5,738 bases of DNA from Candidatus Dormiibacterota bacterium (GCA_955651875.1 CATPAP010000164.1:1-5738), one strand, 5' to 3'. Numbered from the stretch's first letter, positions 1 through 5,442 are shown. Made by a program: numbers and translations. Notes: a model not told the origin generated them from the sequence alone.

Positions 1-137
1 GTCTGTCCAGCGGCACGGTCGCACGGGACCGGGGTCCATTGTGGCAGCGCTCACATGGCGGCGTCATCCTGCGTGCCCCAGCGCACGCCGCGCTGCCGGC
101 CGGATTCCAGCGCGCGGCGGCCCGTCCCGTCCCTCCG

Positions 138-170
138 CACCGTGCGCGGCCGTGCTCCGGGCGCACGGTG
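138..170. repeat. 10-bp perfect inverted repeat upstream of lepB
   Basis: Positions 138-147 (CACCGTGCGC) are exactly complementary to 161-170 (GCGCACGGTG), with a 13-nt spacer at 148-160. No T-run follows either arm, so it does not look like a standard intrinsic terminator. It ends about 38 bp before the TATAAT box of lepB. It could be an operator, a transcribed hairpin at the end of an upstream gene, or chance in GC-rich DNA. Confidence 0.55.
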
Positions 171-173
171 GCT

Positions 174-183
174 GCGCTAGCGC
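174..183. promoter_or_regulatory. 10-bp palindrome beside the lepB -35 position
   Basis: GCGCTAGCGC is a perfect palindrome directly upstream of where the -35 element should lie (about 185-190). The -35 hexamer itself (TCGGCT) is a poor match to TTGACA. A symmetric site abutting a weak -35 would fit a regulator binding site. That is inference from position only, and short palindromes are common in GC-rich DNA. Confidence 0.3.
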
Positions 184-207
184 GTCGGCTCCGGCGGCGG
201 TCATCCC

Positions 208-213
208 TATAAT
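208..213 (+). promoter_or_regulatory. TATAAT -10 box for leaderless lepB
   Basis: A six-of-six match to the bacterial -10 consensus stands out in an otherwise GC-rich stretch. Eight bases (214-221) separate its end from the GTG start of lepB at 222, so transcription would begin at or within a base or two of the start codon. The in-frame TAA formed inside this box (210-212) bars any earlier lepB start. No good -35 match is seen at 17 bp spacing. This arrangement is typical of leaderless genes in GC-rich bacteria. Confidence 0.65.
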
Positions 214-221
214 CACGCCGC

Positions 222-980
222 GTGCAGCCTGAGCCAACCGACGTTCTACGGCCGCGGCGCCGCCATCATCGCCTCGTTCGCGACGTGCTCGAGGTGCTCA
301 TCATTGCGGTGGTCCTCTACATCGCGATCTGGAGCGCCCTGCAGACGGTCCGCGTCGACGGCGAGAGCATGGTGGGCACGCTGCAGAACAACGACCTGCT
401 GCTCGCCAGCAAGGTCTCGTACTATTTCGGCGACCCGCAGCGCGGGGACATCGTGGTGCTCATCCCGCCGAGCGATCCGTCGAAGGATTTCATCAAGCGG
501 GTCATCGGTATTCCCGGCGACACCATCCAGATCGACGGCAGCCAGTCGCCCACGGCTCTGCTCATCAAGCCCGGGGGCAAGGGCCCGTGGCAGCACGTCC
601 AGGAGCCGTATCTGCCCGAGAAGTGGGACACCATGAACTTCTGCTGCCTTCCCAACGGCACACAGTCGTCGACAGCGCAGCCGCTGGCCATCCCGGCCGG
701 CAAGTACTTCGTGATGGGCGACAACCGCAACCGGTCGAGCGACTCGCGCAGCTTCGGGCTGGTGCCGCGCCAGAGCATCCTCGCCAAGGCGTTCGTGCGC
801 GTCCTTCCATTCGGCCACTTCGGCTTCGGATCCGGGCCCACGCTGGTCCCGGCGACGACGGCCCTGCTCGAGGGGCCCGCGGCCGCCGCGGTTGTCATGG
901 CCATGCCGCCGGCCCTGCTCCTGCAATGGCGGCGGCGGCGGCGGCAGCGCCGCGAGACCGCCACCACCACCGCCGCGTAG
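222..980 (+). CDS. lepB: Type I signal peptidase (LepB, S26 family)
   Basis: This membrane-anchored serine/lysine protease cleaves signal peptides from exported proteins on the outer face of the cytoplasmic membrane. The 252-residue product has a basic N-terminus, a membrane segment at about 22-40, and the S26 boxes in order: GESM with catalytic Ser49, RGDIVV at 74-79, KRVIGIPGD with catalytic Lys92, and GDNRNRSSDSRSFG at 166-179. One oddity is SMVGTL where the family normally has SMxPTL, so the proline is glycine at residue 52. The C-terminus has an extra Ala-rich hydrophobic stretch (about 212-234) and an Arg-rich tail, probably a second membrane helix with a basic cytoplasmic end. GTG at 222 is the first start after an in-frame stop at 210-212. 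There is no ribosome binding site, which fits a leaderless mRNA. A GTG at 285 is the next choice but would remove the basic N-terminus. It converges on ndk 6 bp downstream. Confidence 0.95.
   Translation: MQPEPTDVLRPRRRHHRLVRDVLEVLIIAVVLYIAIWSALQTVRVDGESMVGTLQNNDLLLASKVSYYFGDPQRGDIVVLIPPSDPSKDFIKRVIGIPGDTIQIDGSQSPTALLIKPGGKGPWQHVQEPYLPEKWDTMNFCCLPNGTQSSTAQPLAIPAGKYFVMGDNRNRSSDSRSFGLVPRQSILAKAFVRVLPFGHFGFGSGPTLVPATTALLEGPAAAAVVMAMPPALLLQWRRRRRQRRETATTTAA
928..945 (+). repeat. Six tandem GGC triplets in the lepB 3' end
   Basis: Six uninterrupted GGC units lie in the lepB reading frame and encode most of the Arg run in its C-terminal tail. Such a tract can change length by slippage in whole codons. 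A CCACCACCACC tract at about 961-971 could pair imperfectly with it, forming a GC-rich hairpin at the end of the gene, but no T-run follows. Confidence 0.6.
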
Positions 981-986
981 CCGCAG

Positions 987-1448
987 TCAGTCCTCGGCGA
1001 GGATCCAACCGGCTCCGCTGTTCTCCCAGTCGAGCAGCTCGGCGGCGGAGAAGAAGATCTCCACCTCGCGGGCGGCACTCTGCGCCGAATCGCTGCCGTG
1101 GACGACGTTCATGGCGAGGCTGAGTGCCATGTCACCACGGATCGTCCCCGCCGGCGAGTCGGCCGGGTTGGTGGCGCCCATCATGGCGCGCACCATCGCC
1201 ACAGCGCCCGGCCCCTCCCACACCATCGCCACCACCGGCGACGAGGTGATGAACTCCACCAGGCCCATAAAGAACGGCTTGTCGCGATGCTCGTGGTAGT
1301 GCCGCTCGGCGATGTCCGTGGTGACCTGCATGAGCTTGATGGCCACCGGGTGCAGGCCGCGGCTCTCGAAGCGGGAGACGATCTCACCGATGAGGCCGCG
1401 CTGCACAGCGTCGGGCTTGATGAGCACCAGGGTGCGCTCTGACTGCAT
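987..1448 (-). CDS. ndk: Nucleoside diphosphate kinase
   Basis: This enzyme transfers the terminal phosphate of a nucleoside triphosphate, usually ATP, to nucleoside diphosphates through a phosphohistidine, keeping NTP and dNTP pools balanced in the cytoplasm. The 153-residue product is close to the usual bacterial length. It has the N-terminal nucleotide-site motif TLVLIKPDAVQRG (Lys11), ATNPADSPAGTIRGD at 92-106, and the active-site signature NVVHGSDS with catalytic His117. It ends with the normal C-terminal Trp-Glu-Asn and Trp-Ile segments. Family members usually read KPDGVQR; here it is KPDAVQR, a mild change. ATG at 1448 places the Met exactly where the family starts. The only binding-site candidate is a weak AGAGA at 1455-1459. 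It lies 74 bp after the M16 peptidase gene on the same strand, probably as the last gene of the operon. Confidence 0.97.
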   Translation of the reverse strand: MQSERTLVLIKPDAVQRGLIGEIVSRFESRGLHPVAIKLMQVTTDIAERHYHEHRDKPFFMGLVEFITSSPVVAMVWEGPGAVAMVRAMMGATNPADSPAGTIRGDMALSLAMNVVHGSDSAQSAAREVEIFFSAAELLDWENSGAGWILAED

Positions 1449-1497
1449 GGTCGATCTCTGTGGGGGTGGACGCGTCGGCCACCATATCGGAACGCCA

Positions 1498-1515
1498 CCG
1501 CCGCGCAGCCGGCGG
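1498..1515 (-). repeat. Small GC hairpin after the M16 peptidase gene
   Basis: CCGCCG (1498-1503) and CGGCGG (1510-1515) form a 6-bp stem with a 6-nt loop in the 74-nt gap between the peptidase stop codon and ndk. No T-run follows on the minus strand, so it is not a standard terminator. It might mark an RNA processing or partial attenuation point. A weak -10-like TATGGT lies downstream on the minus strand (1481-1486), without a recognisable -35. Confidence 0.3.
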
Positions 1516-1522
1516 CGATCGG

Positions 1523-2758
1523 TCAGGCGCGCAGCGCCTCGAGAAACGGCTCGGGCTTTCGAAACGGGCCGATAACAGCGCCGCGCAGCCCGCCGCCGAG
1601 GATCTCGGCGGCCAGCGACCGGACCGCCTCGGAGTCGACAGCCGCCAGACGCGCGGCGATGTCGCTGGCGAGCAGGATCTCCCCGCTGAGCAGCTCCTGC
1701 TGGCCGAGGTGGTTGCACAGCGCCGACGTGCTCTCGAGTTGGACGGCGAGACGGCCGCGCGCGTACTCCTTGGCACGCTCGAGCTCCGCTGCCGAGACCG
1801 GCTCGGTGGCCAGTCGCTCGAGCTCCGCCACCGCGGCGCGCAGCGCGACCGCCGCGCGTTTCGGTTCGCAGCCCAGGGAGATCGCCAGCGTTCCGCTGTC
1901 CGCCACCCGGGCGACGAACGAATGCACGTCGTAGACCAGCGCCCGCTCCTCGCGCAGCTCGAGGAACAGCCGGCTCGACATCCCCTCACCGAGCACCACG
2001 TTGAGGATGTCGGTGACGAAACGGCGCTGGTCACGATATGACGGCGCGCGCGCGCCGAACACGATGTTGGCCTGGCTGCTGCGCCGCTCTCGCATGCTGA
2101 GCGGCGAGCCGGCGGGCGGCTGCGCGGGCAGGGGCTGGGCTGTTGTGCCGTCACGCTGAGGCCAGCGCTGCAATGCCGCGGAGACGAGACCGGCGACCTC
2201 GTCCGGATCGAGCGCGCCGGCCACCGACACCACCAGATCGTCGCGGCGGTAATGACGTTCGAGGTGGCGGCGACAGTCGTCTGCGGTGAATGAACGGACC
2301 GTCTGCTCTGTTCCAGCAACGTCCCAGCCGAGCGGGTGGTCGGGCCACATGACGGCATCGAAGAGCGTGTGCACGTGGTCCTGCGGGCTGTCCTCGTACA
2401 TCCGCAGCTCCTCGATCACCACCTGTCGCTCGCGGTCCACATCCTCGGGGAGAAACCGCGGGCGGAAGAGCATGTCGCTGAGCACGGCCACGGCGACGGC
2501 GATCCGCTCCGTGGGGACCTTCGCCCAGAAGATGGTCGCCTCGCGGTCGGTCGCAGCATTCACGGTGCCGCCGACCCCCTCCACCGCCTCGCTGATGCGC
2601 CGCGCCGTGGGATAGACGTCGCCGCCCTTGAACACCATGTGCTCGATGAAGTGGGCGAGCCCGCATTCGGCACGCGTCTCGATGCGCGAACCGGTGCCGA
2701 ACATGAACGCCAGGCTCACCGACGCGCGCTCGCGCATGGGGGCGGCGAGCATGCGCAC
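1523..2758 (-). CDS. M16 family zinc metallopeptidase (processing-peptidase-like)
   Basis: This is an insulinase/mitochondrial-processing-peptidase family protein of the single-chain bacterial type (about 410-440 residues, like Bacillus MlpA or mycobacterial PepR). Numbering from GTG 2758 (411 residues), it carries the inverted zinc motif HFIEH at 36-40, with His36 and His40 as ligands and Glu39 as catalytic base. The downstream acidic ligand lies in VVIEELRMYED (Glu116 or Glu117). The C-terminal half has GMSSRLFLELREERALVYDVHS-like residues, including the conserved Arg and Tyr. Both halves look intact, so an active enzyme is expected. Substrates cannot be read from sequence. The start is uncertain: in-frame residues upstream of 2758 (YVRTVLDGG) resemble the family's first strand, but only a CTG at 2810-2812, touching the khpB stop, could serve as start before a stop at 2828-2830. 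GTG 2758 is given as the first standard start codon. Confidence 0.93.
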   Translation of the reverse strand: MRMLAAPMRERASVSLAFMFGTGSRIETRAECGLAHFIEHMVFKGGDVYPTARRISEAVEGVGGTVNAATDREATIFWAKVPTERIAVAVAVLSDMLFRPRFLPEDVDRERQVVIEELRMYEDSPQDHVHTLFDAVMWPDHPLGWDVAGTEQTVRSFTADDCRRHLERHYRRDDLVVSVAGALDPDEVAGLVSAALQRWPQRDGTTAQPLPAQPPAGSPLSMRERRSSQANIVFGARAPSYRDQRRFVTDILNVVLGEGMSSRLFLELREERALVYDVHSFVARVADSGTLAISLGCEPKRAAVALRAAVAELERLATEPVSAAELERAKEYARGRLAVQLESTSALCNHLGQQELLSGEILLASDIAARLAAVDSEAVRSLAAEILGGGLRGAVIGPFRKPEPFLEALRA

Positions 2759-2805
2759 CCCGCCGTCGAGAACGGTCCGGACGTAGCCGCGGTCGGCGGC
2801 CGTGT

Positions 2806-3546
2806 CTACCAGCGTCCGCGCCCGCGGTCAGGGATCCCGCCCTGCGCGGGACCGGTGGGATGGATGACCACCCGGCGGGCGGGCTCGTGCCCGCTGCTCT
2901 CGGTGCGCACCCCGGGATCGTCCTGGAGGGTGAGGTGGATGATGCGGCGCTCGTAGGCGTGCATCGGGTCCAGCGTGTAGCGCTCGCCGCTCGACTTGAC
3001 ACGGTCGGCAAGCCGCTGGGCGAGCTCGCGCACCTGCTCCTCGCGGCGCGCTCGGTAGCGCTCGACGTCGAGGATCAGGCGGCGTCCCTGACCATCCGCC
3101 TGCTCGTCGCCCATCATCAGATTGACCGTGGTCTGCAGAGCGCGCAGGGTCTCTCCGCGCCAGCCGATGAGCAGGCCGAGATCATCCCCGGAGACCTCGA
3201 GGATCAGCGGCGCCTCTGTCTCTCCAGCGCGGGGACTGGTGCCGCGGCGCACGGTCACGCGCGCCGGGATCTCCATCTGCTCGAGCAGGGCAACGAGCAG
3301 CTCGCGGCCCCGGACGGTGTGCTCGTCGATGCGGCTGACGCGGACTTGCGCCGGGCTCGACGAGAGGTGCTCCCCCGGCACCGGACGGGCGCCACCACGC
3401 GAGACCACCTCGACGACCACCTCGTGCGGCTCCGCGCCGAGCTGCGCGAGCGCCTGGGCGGTGGCCTCTTCGACGGTGGTGCCTGAGCCCTCGACAGACG
3501 GCGGGGCAGGTGCGGCCCGTGCTGTCGCTTCCTCGGTCTCGTTCAC
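2806..3546 (-). CDS. khpB: KhpB (Jag/EloR) RNA-binding protein, KH and R3H domains
   Basis: This is a cytoplasmic RNA-binding protein whose homologues pair with KhpA and affect cell elongation and small-RNA metabolism in Gram-positive bacteria. The 246-residue product shows a Jag_N-like segment at about 17-47 (GSGTTVEEATAQALAQLG), without the usual GFLGIG-type ending. A type II KH domain follows with LLIGWRGETLRALQ at about 125-138, then an R3H domain at about 160-230 with the core ERRIIH at 199-204 and a late RRVVIHP strand. The start was chosen at GTG 3546 because GAGGAG at 3553-3558 lies 6 nt upstream. An in-frame GTG at 3570 would add eight residues but has only CAGCCCCTG before it and sits 9 nt after the yidC stop. 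Its position directly after yidC is the usual one. The last residues are Arg and Gly-rich. Confidence 0.95.
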   Translation of the reverse strand: MNETEEATARAAPAPPSVEGSGTTVEEATAQALAQLGAEPHEVVVEVVSRGGARPVPGEHLSSSPAQVRVSRIDEHTVRGRELLVALLEQMEIPARVTVRRGTSPRAGETEAPLILEVSGDDLGLLIGWRGETLRALQTTVNLMMGDEQADGQGRRLILDVERYRARREEQVRELAQRLADRVKSSGERYTLDPMHAYERRIIHLTLQDDPGVRTESSGHEPARRVVIHPTGPAQGGIPDRGRGRW

Positions 3547-3552
3547 ATCGAT

Positions 3553-3558
3553 CTCCTC
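3553..3558 (-). promoter_or_regulatory. Ribosome binding site that sets the khpB start
   Basis: On the minus strand this reads GAGGAG, a strong Shine-Dalgarno match, followed by a 6-nt spacer and GTG at 3546. It lies inside the extended frame that would start at 3570 and so argues for the shorter khpB product. Confidence 0.7.
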
Positions 3559-3579
3559 GCCGCTCGCCACCAGGGGCTG

Positions 3580-4614
3580 CTAACGACGGCGCTTCTGGTT
3601 GCGTCTCTTTGGCGGCCGCGCCGGCGGTGCGTTCACCGCCCCGGCGGCGACGGGGGCTGTGGCCGACGCGTCTGTTGCCTTACCACGGCGAGCAGGACGG
3701 CTGCCGTTGCCGTCCGGCACGACGGCGGCCTTGGGGGCCGTCGGCCGCTGCAGCGGTGCGGTCGGATATGACAGGGCGGTGACCCTGCCCGCGCCTGGGA
3801 ACCATGCCGGTACTTTCAGCGAGCCCCAGCCGACCAGGTGGAACTGCTGGAGGACCATGAAGAGCGTGCCGGTGACCCAGTAGAGCGCCAGCCCCTGGGG
3901 GAAGTTGAGGCTGAGCCAGAAGATGACGATGGGGAAGATGACCGACATCTGCCTGGTGACGTTGGTCATCGTCCGTTCCTGGTCGGTCATGTCGGGGCGC
4001 GCCGGCGGCATCATCATCCGCGACTGCGCGAAGGTGAGGATGGCTGCAAGCAGGGGCAGGATCATGACCGCCGGATGACTGATCAGCAGCGCCCAATCCG
4101 TTGTGGTGCTTGCCTTTCCGGCCACAGTGGTGGTGGTTGCGCAGCATGAGGCGCTGCCGGACTGCGCGACGTCGCCGATCCACAGGAAGCCGCGTCCGGT
4201 GGTGAGGTGCGTCGTCGCCGTGGTGATGCCCCGGTAGAGCCCGACGAGCACCGGCATCTGCACCAGCGCGGGAAGGCACCCCGAGAGACTGCTGAACGGC
4301 GACACCTGGTGCTCGGCGTAGAGCTTCTGCATCTCCGCGCTGAGCTTCTGCGGTTCCTTCTTGTACTTCTTGCGCAGCTCGGCGAGCTGAGGCGCGATCA
4401 GGCGCTGCTCTGCCTGGATGCGCCGGCTGGTGCGCAGCTGCCAGCCGAAGATCGGGAAGAGCGCACCGCGGATGATGATCGTGGTGGCGATCACGGCCAG
4501 GCCGAACGCACCGACGGTGTTCAGGGGTCCGATCGCGCTGAAGAAATGCGTCAGACCTTCAAGGCAGTACTGGAAGGGCACGCCGAGGGCGTCGAAGATC
4601 GATATGCCGATCAT
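3580..4614 (-). CDS. yidC: YidC/Oxa1 membrane protein insertase
   Basis: This insertase places membrane proteins in the lipid bilayer, alone or with SecYEG. The 344-residue protein has the Gram-positive/actinobacterial layout without a large periplasmic domain. There is a short N-terminus, membrane segment 1 at about 32-57 with the groove arginine Arg49 (TIIIRGALFPI), and a charged cytoplasmic helical hairpin at about 60-105. Further membrane segments lie at about 108-130, 174-196, 223-240 and 244-262, with the conserved FPQGLALYW at 238-246. There is no lipobox or clear cleavable signal. The outer loop at about 150-172 is Thr-rich with a Cys-Cys pair. The tail from about 308 is Ala, Pro, Lys and Arg-rich and ends in a strongly basic stretch, a form known to help ribosome contact. 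The frame is open further upstream, but ATG 4614 overlaps the yidD stop (TGATG) and has AAGGGA 8 nt before it. Confidence 0.97.
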   Translation of the reverse strand: MIGISIFDALGVPFQYCLEGLTHFFSAIGPLNTVGAFGLAVIATTIIIRGALFPIFGWQLRTSRRIQAEQRLIAPQLAELRKKYKKEPQKLSAEMQKLYAEHQVSPFSSLSGCLPALVQMPVLVGLYRGITTATTHLTTGRGFLWIGDVAQSGSASCCATTTTVAGKASTTTDWALLISHPAVMILPLLAAILTFAQSRMMMPPARPDMTDQERTMTNVTRQMSVIFPIVIFWLSLNFPQGLALYWVTGTLFMVLQQFHLVGWGSLKVPAWFPGAGRVTALSYPTAPLQRPTAPKAAVVPDGNGSRPARRGKATDASATAPVAAGAVNAPPARPPKRRNQKRRR

Positions 4615-4895
4615 CAGACGTGTCCCTTGGAAAGGACCGCACGCTTCTGTCGGCGCGCCTCGCGCCAGCTCACGTACTGGTCGGGGACCGGGTCGTGTCC
4701 GCCCACGTGGAACGGATGGCAGCGGCCGATGCGTCGCAGCGTGAGCCACCATCCCCGCCGCCAGCCGAATCGTGCGATGGCGTCATAGCCGTACTGCGAG
4801 CAGGTCGGCTGGTAGCGGCAGCTGCTCATCAGGGCGAACAGTGGCCCGATCGTGACCCGGTACACCCGAATCAGCACGAGGCTGGCCCGGGTCAT
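4614..4895 (-). CDS. yidD: Membrane protein insertion efficiency factor YidD
   Basis: This small protein is thought to lie on the cytoplasmic face of the membrane and to assist YidC-dependent insertion. The 93-residue product carries the whole family signature: CRYQPTCSQYGYDAI at 26-40, and RCHPFHVGGHDPVPD at 58-72, with conserved Cys26, Cys32 and Cys59. An amphipathic or hydrophobic N-terminus (residues 5-24) precedes it, as in the family. The C-terminal 20 residues are basic and not conserved. ATG 4895 overlaps the rnpA stop as ATGA and has GGAG at 4904-4907, 8 nt upstream. Its stop shares a base with the yidC start. This position between rnpA and yidC is its usual one. Confidence 0.97.
   Translation of the reverse strand: MTRASLVLIRVYRVTIGPLFALMSSCRYQPTCSQYGYDAIARFGWRRGWWLTLRRIGRCHPFHVGGHDPVPDQYVSWREARRQKRAVLSKGHV
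4623..4628 (-). promoter_or_regulatory. Ribosome binding site for yidC inside yidD
   Basis: On the minus strand this reads AAGGGA, 8 nt before the ATG at 4614. It lies in the last codons of yidD and supports the short yidC start over longer in-frame extensions. Confidence 0.6.
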
Positions 4896-5287
4896 GGCCC
4901 CGGCTCCGGCTCGCTGGTCATGGAGCCATTGTCCGCCGTCGAGGCCGCCTCGGCGCTTTCCGTTCGGTGCAGAGCGCGCGCTGTCGACAGCTCCACGGCG
5001 GTGCGAAGCGCCAAAAAGGGCAGGGCGACAGCATCGGCACCCGCCGCCAGGACCACGTCGTGGCCGGCCAGCGTGTCGAGCAAGGGGCGGATCGCCGCGC
5101 GCAGTCGGCGGCGAAGCAGGTTGCGCCGCACCGCCGAGCGCAGGCCCACCAGGGCAAAGCCGACGCGCGCGACGTCGAGGCCGTTGGGCACGAGCTGAGC
5201 GCGCACCCCCGCGGAGGAGGCGCGCAGTCCACCGGTGCGGGCGGCGGCAAAGCGACGTCGCCCGCGCAGGCGATGTCGCGAGATCAC
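4892..5287 (-). CDS. rnpA: RNase P protein component
   Basis: This protein binds the catalytic RNase P RNA and helps it recognise and cut the 5' leader of precursor tRNAs. The 131-residue product starts with the typical basic RHRLRGRRRF, has the RGFALVGLR-like strand at about 41-50, and contains the RNR signature SAVRRNLLRRRLRAAIR at 51-67. The final strand and helix (DVVLAAGADAVALPFLALR, 77-95) are present. The last 20 or so residues are acidic and Ser/Glu/Pro-rich, beyond the usual end of the domain. GTG 5287 overlaps the rpmH stop as GTGA, and no purine-rich binding site precedes it, so translation probably depends on ribosomes finishing rpmH. Its own stop overlaps the yidD ATG. Confidence 0.95.
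   Translation of the reverse strand: MISRHRLRGRRRFAAARTGGLRASSAGVRAQLVPNGLDVARVGFALVGLRSAVRRNLLRRRLRAAIRPLLDTLAGHDVVLAAGADAVALPFLALRTAVELSTARALHRTESAEAASTADNGSMTSEPEPGP
4904..4907 (-). promoter_or_regulatory. Ribosome binding site for yidD inside rnpA
   Basis: On the minus strand this reads GGAG, with an 8-nt spacer to the ATG at 4895. It lies within the rnpA coding end and supports the 4-nt overlapping start. Confidence 0.5.
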
Positions 5288-5430
5288 CGTGGAGGCGCGG
5301 GGGTCAGGCGCTTGCGGCCCTTGCGGCGACGCGCCTTGAGCACCTGGCGTCCACCGGGCGTCGACATCCGGATGCGAAATCCGTGAGTCTTGCGCCGGTA
5401 CTTCTTCTTGGGTTGGTAGGTCCGCTTGAT
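5284..5430 (-). CDS. rpmH: 50S ribosomal protein L34, apparent ATC start
   Basis: L34 is a small, very basic protein of the large ribosomal subunit that contacts 23S rRNA. The 48-codon frame reads KRTYQPKKKYRRKTHGFRIR, then MSTPGGRQVLKARRRKGRKR and LTPAPPR. This is the family pattern over its full length, with a slightly long Pro-rich end. The stop overlaps rnpA. The oddity is the start: there is no ATG, GTG or TTG in this frame between the conserved KRTYQP and at least position 5541. The codon where family members have their initiator Met is ATC (5428-5430), with GGAG at 5439-5442 and an 8-nt spacer. Initiation at ATC is my best reading; a single-base sequence error (ATG to ATC) would explain it equally well. 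It is probably the first gene of the operon. The product identity is secure, but the start is not. Confidence 0.9.
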   Translation of the reverse strand: MKRTYQPKKKYRRKTHGFRIRMSTPGGRQVLKARRRKGRKRLTPAPPR

Positions 5431-5438
5431 GTCCGTTG

Positions 5439-5442
5439 CTCC
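5439..5442 (-). promoter_or_regulatory. Ribosome binding site pointing to the ATC of rpmH
   Basis: On the minus strand this reads GGAG, followed by CAACGGAC and then ATC at 5430. The 8-nt spacing is the same as for yidD and yidC in this operon. The only other near-start codon, ACG, would be just 2 nt away. Confidence 0.5.

Larger units (their letters stand above)
1..221. other. Upstream region of lepB with no supported gene
   Basis: This stretch has no coding region I can support. All three plus-strand frames are open from the left edge for at least 59 codons (stops at 178-180, 210-212 and 230-232). That is expected by chance in DNA this GC-rich, and none of the translations shows a recognisable motif; they are Arg, Ala and Pro-rich low-complexity peptides. 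The tail of an upstream plus-strand gene cannot be excluded. A 13-codon minus-strand fragment from an ATG at 39 to the edge is also open but has no clear ribosome binding site or promoter. The right half holds the inverted repeat, palindrome and TATAAT box listed separately, so it is best read as the lepB control region. Confidence 0.5.

Noticed and set aside
1..39. Possible divergent minus-strand gene starting at ATG 39
   Set aside because: Only 13 codons are visible, with no binding site or -10 box upstream, so it is too little to support.
41..232. Plus-strand frame of 63 codons overlapping the lepB start
   Set aside because: Ala, Arg and Pro-rich low-complexity product with no motif; it overlaps the lepB promoter and start. 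Open frames are common by chance at this GC content.
925..980. GC-rich hairpin between the GGC tract and the CCACC tract as a lepB terminator
   Set aside because: The pairing is imperfect and comes from low-complexity coding sequence, with no T-run after it.
1481..1486. TATGGT on the minus strand as an ndk promoter
   Set aside because: Only four of six -10 matches and no -35; the operon reading explains ndk expression without it.
1460..2041. Long plus-strand frames opposite the M16 peptidase, khpB, yidC and ndk
   Set aside because: They are antisense to genes with clear family motifs, and their translations show no conserved pattern, as expected in GC-rich coding DNA.
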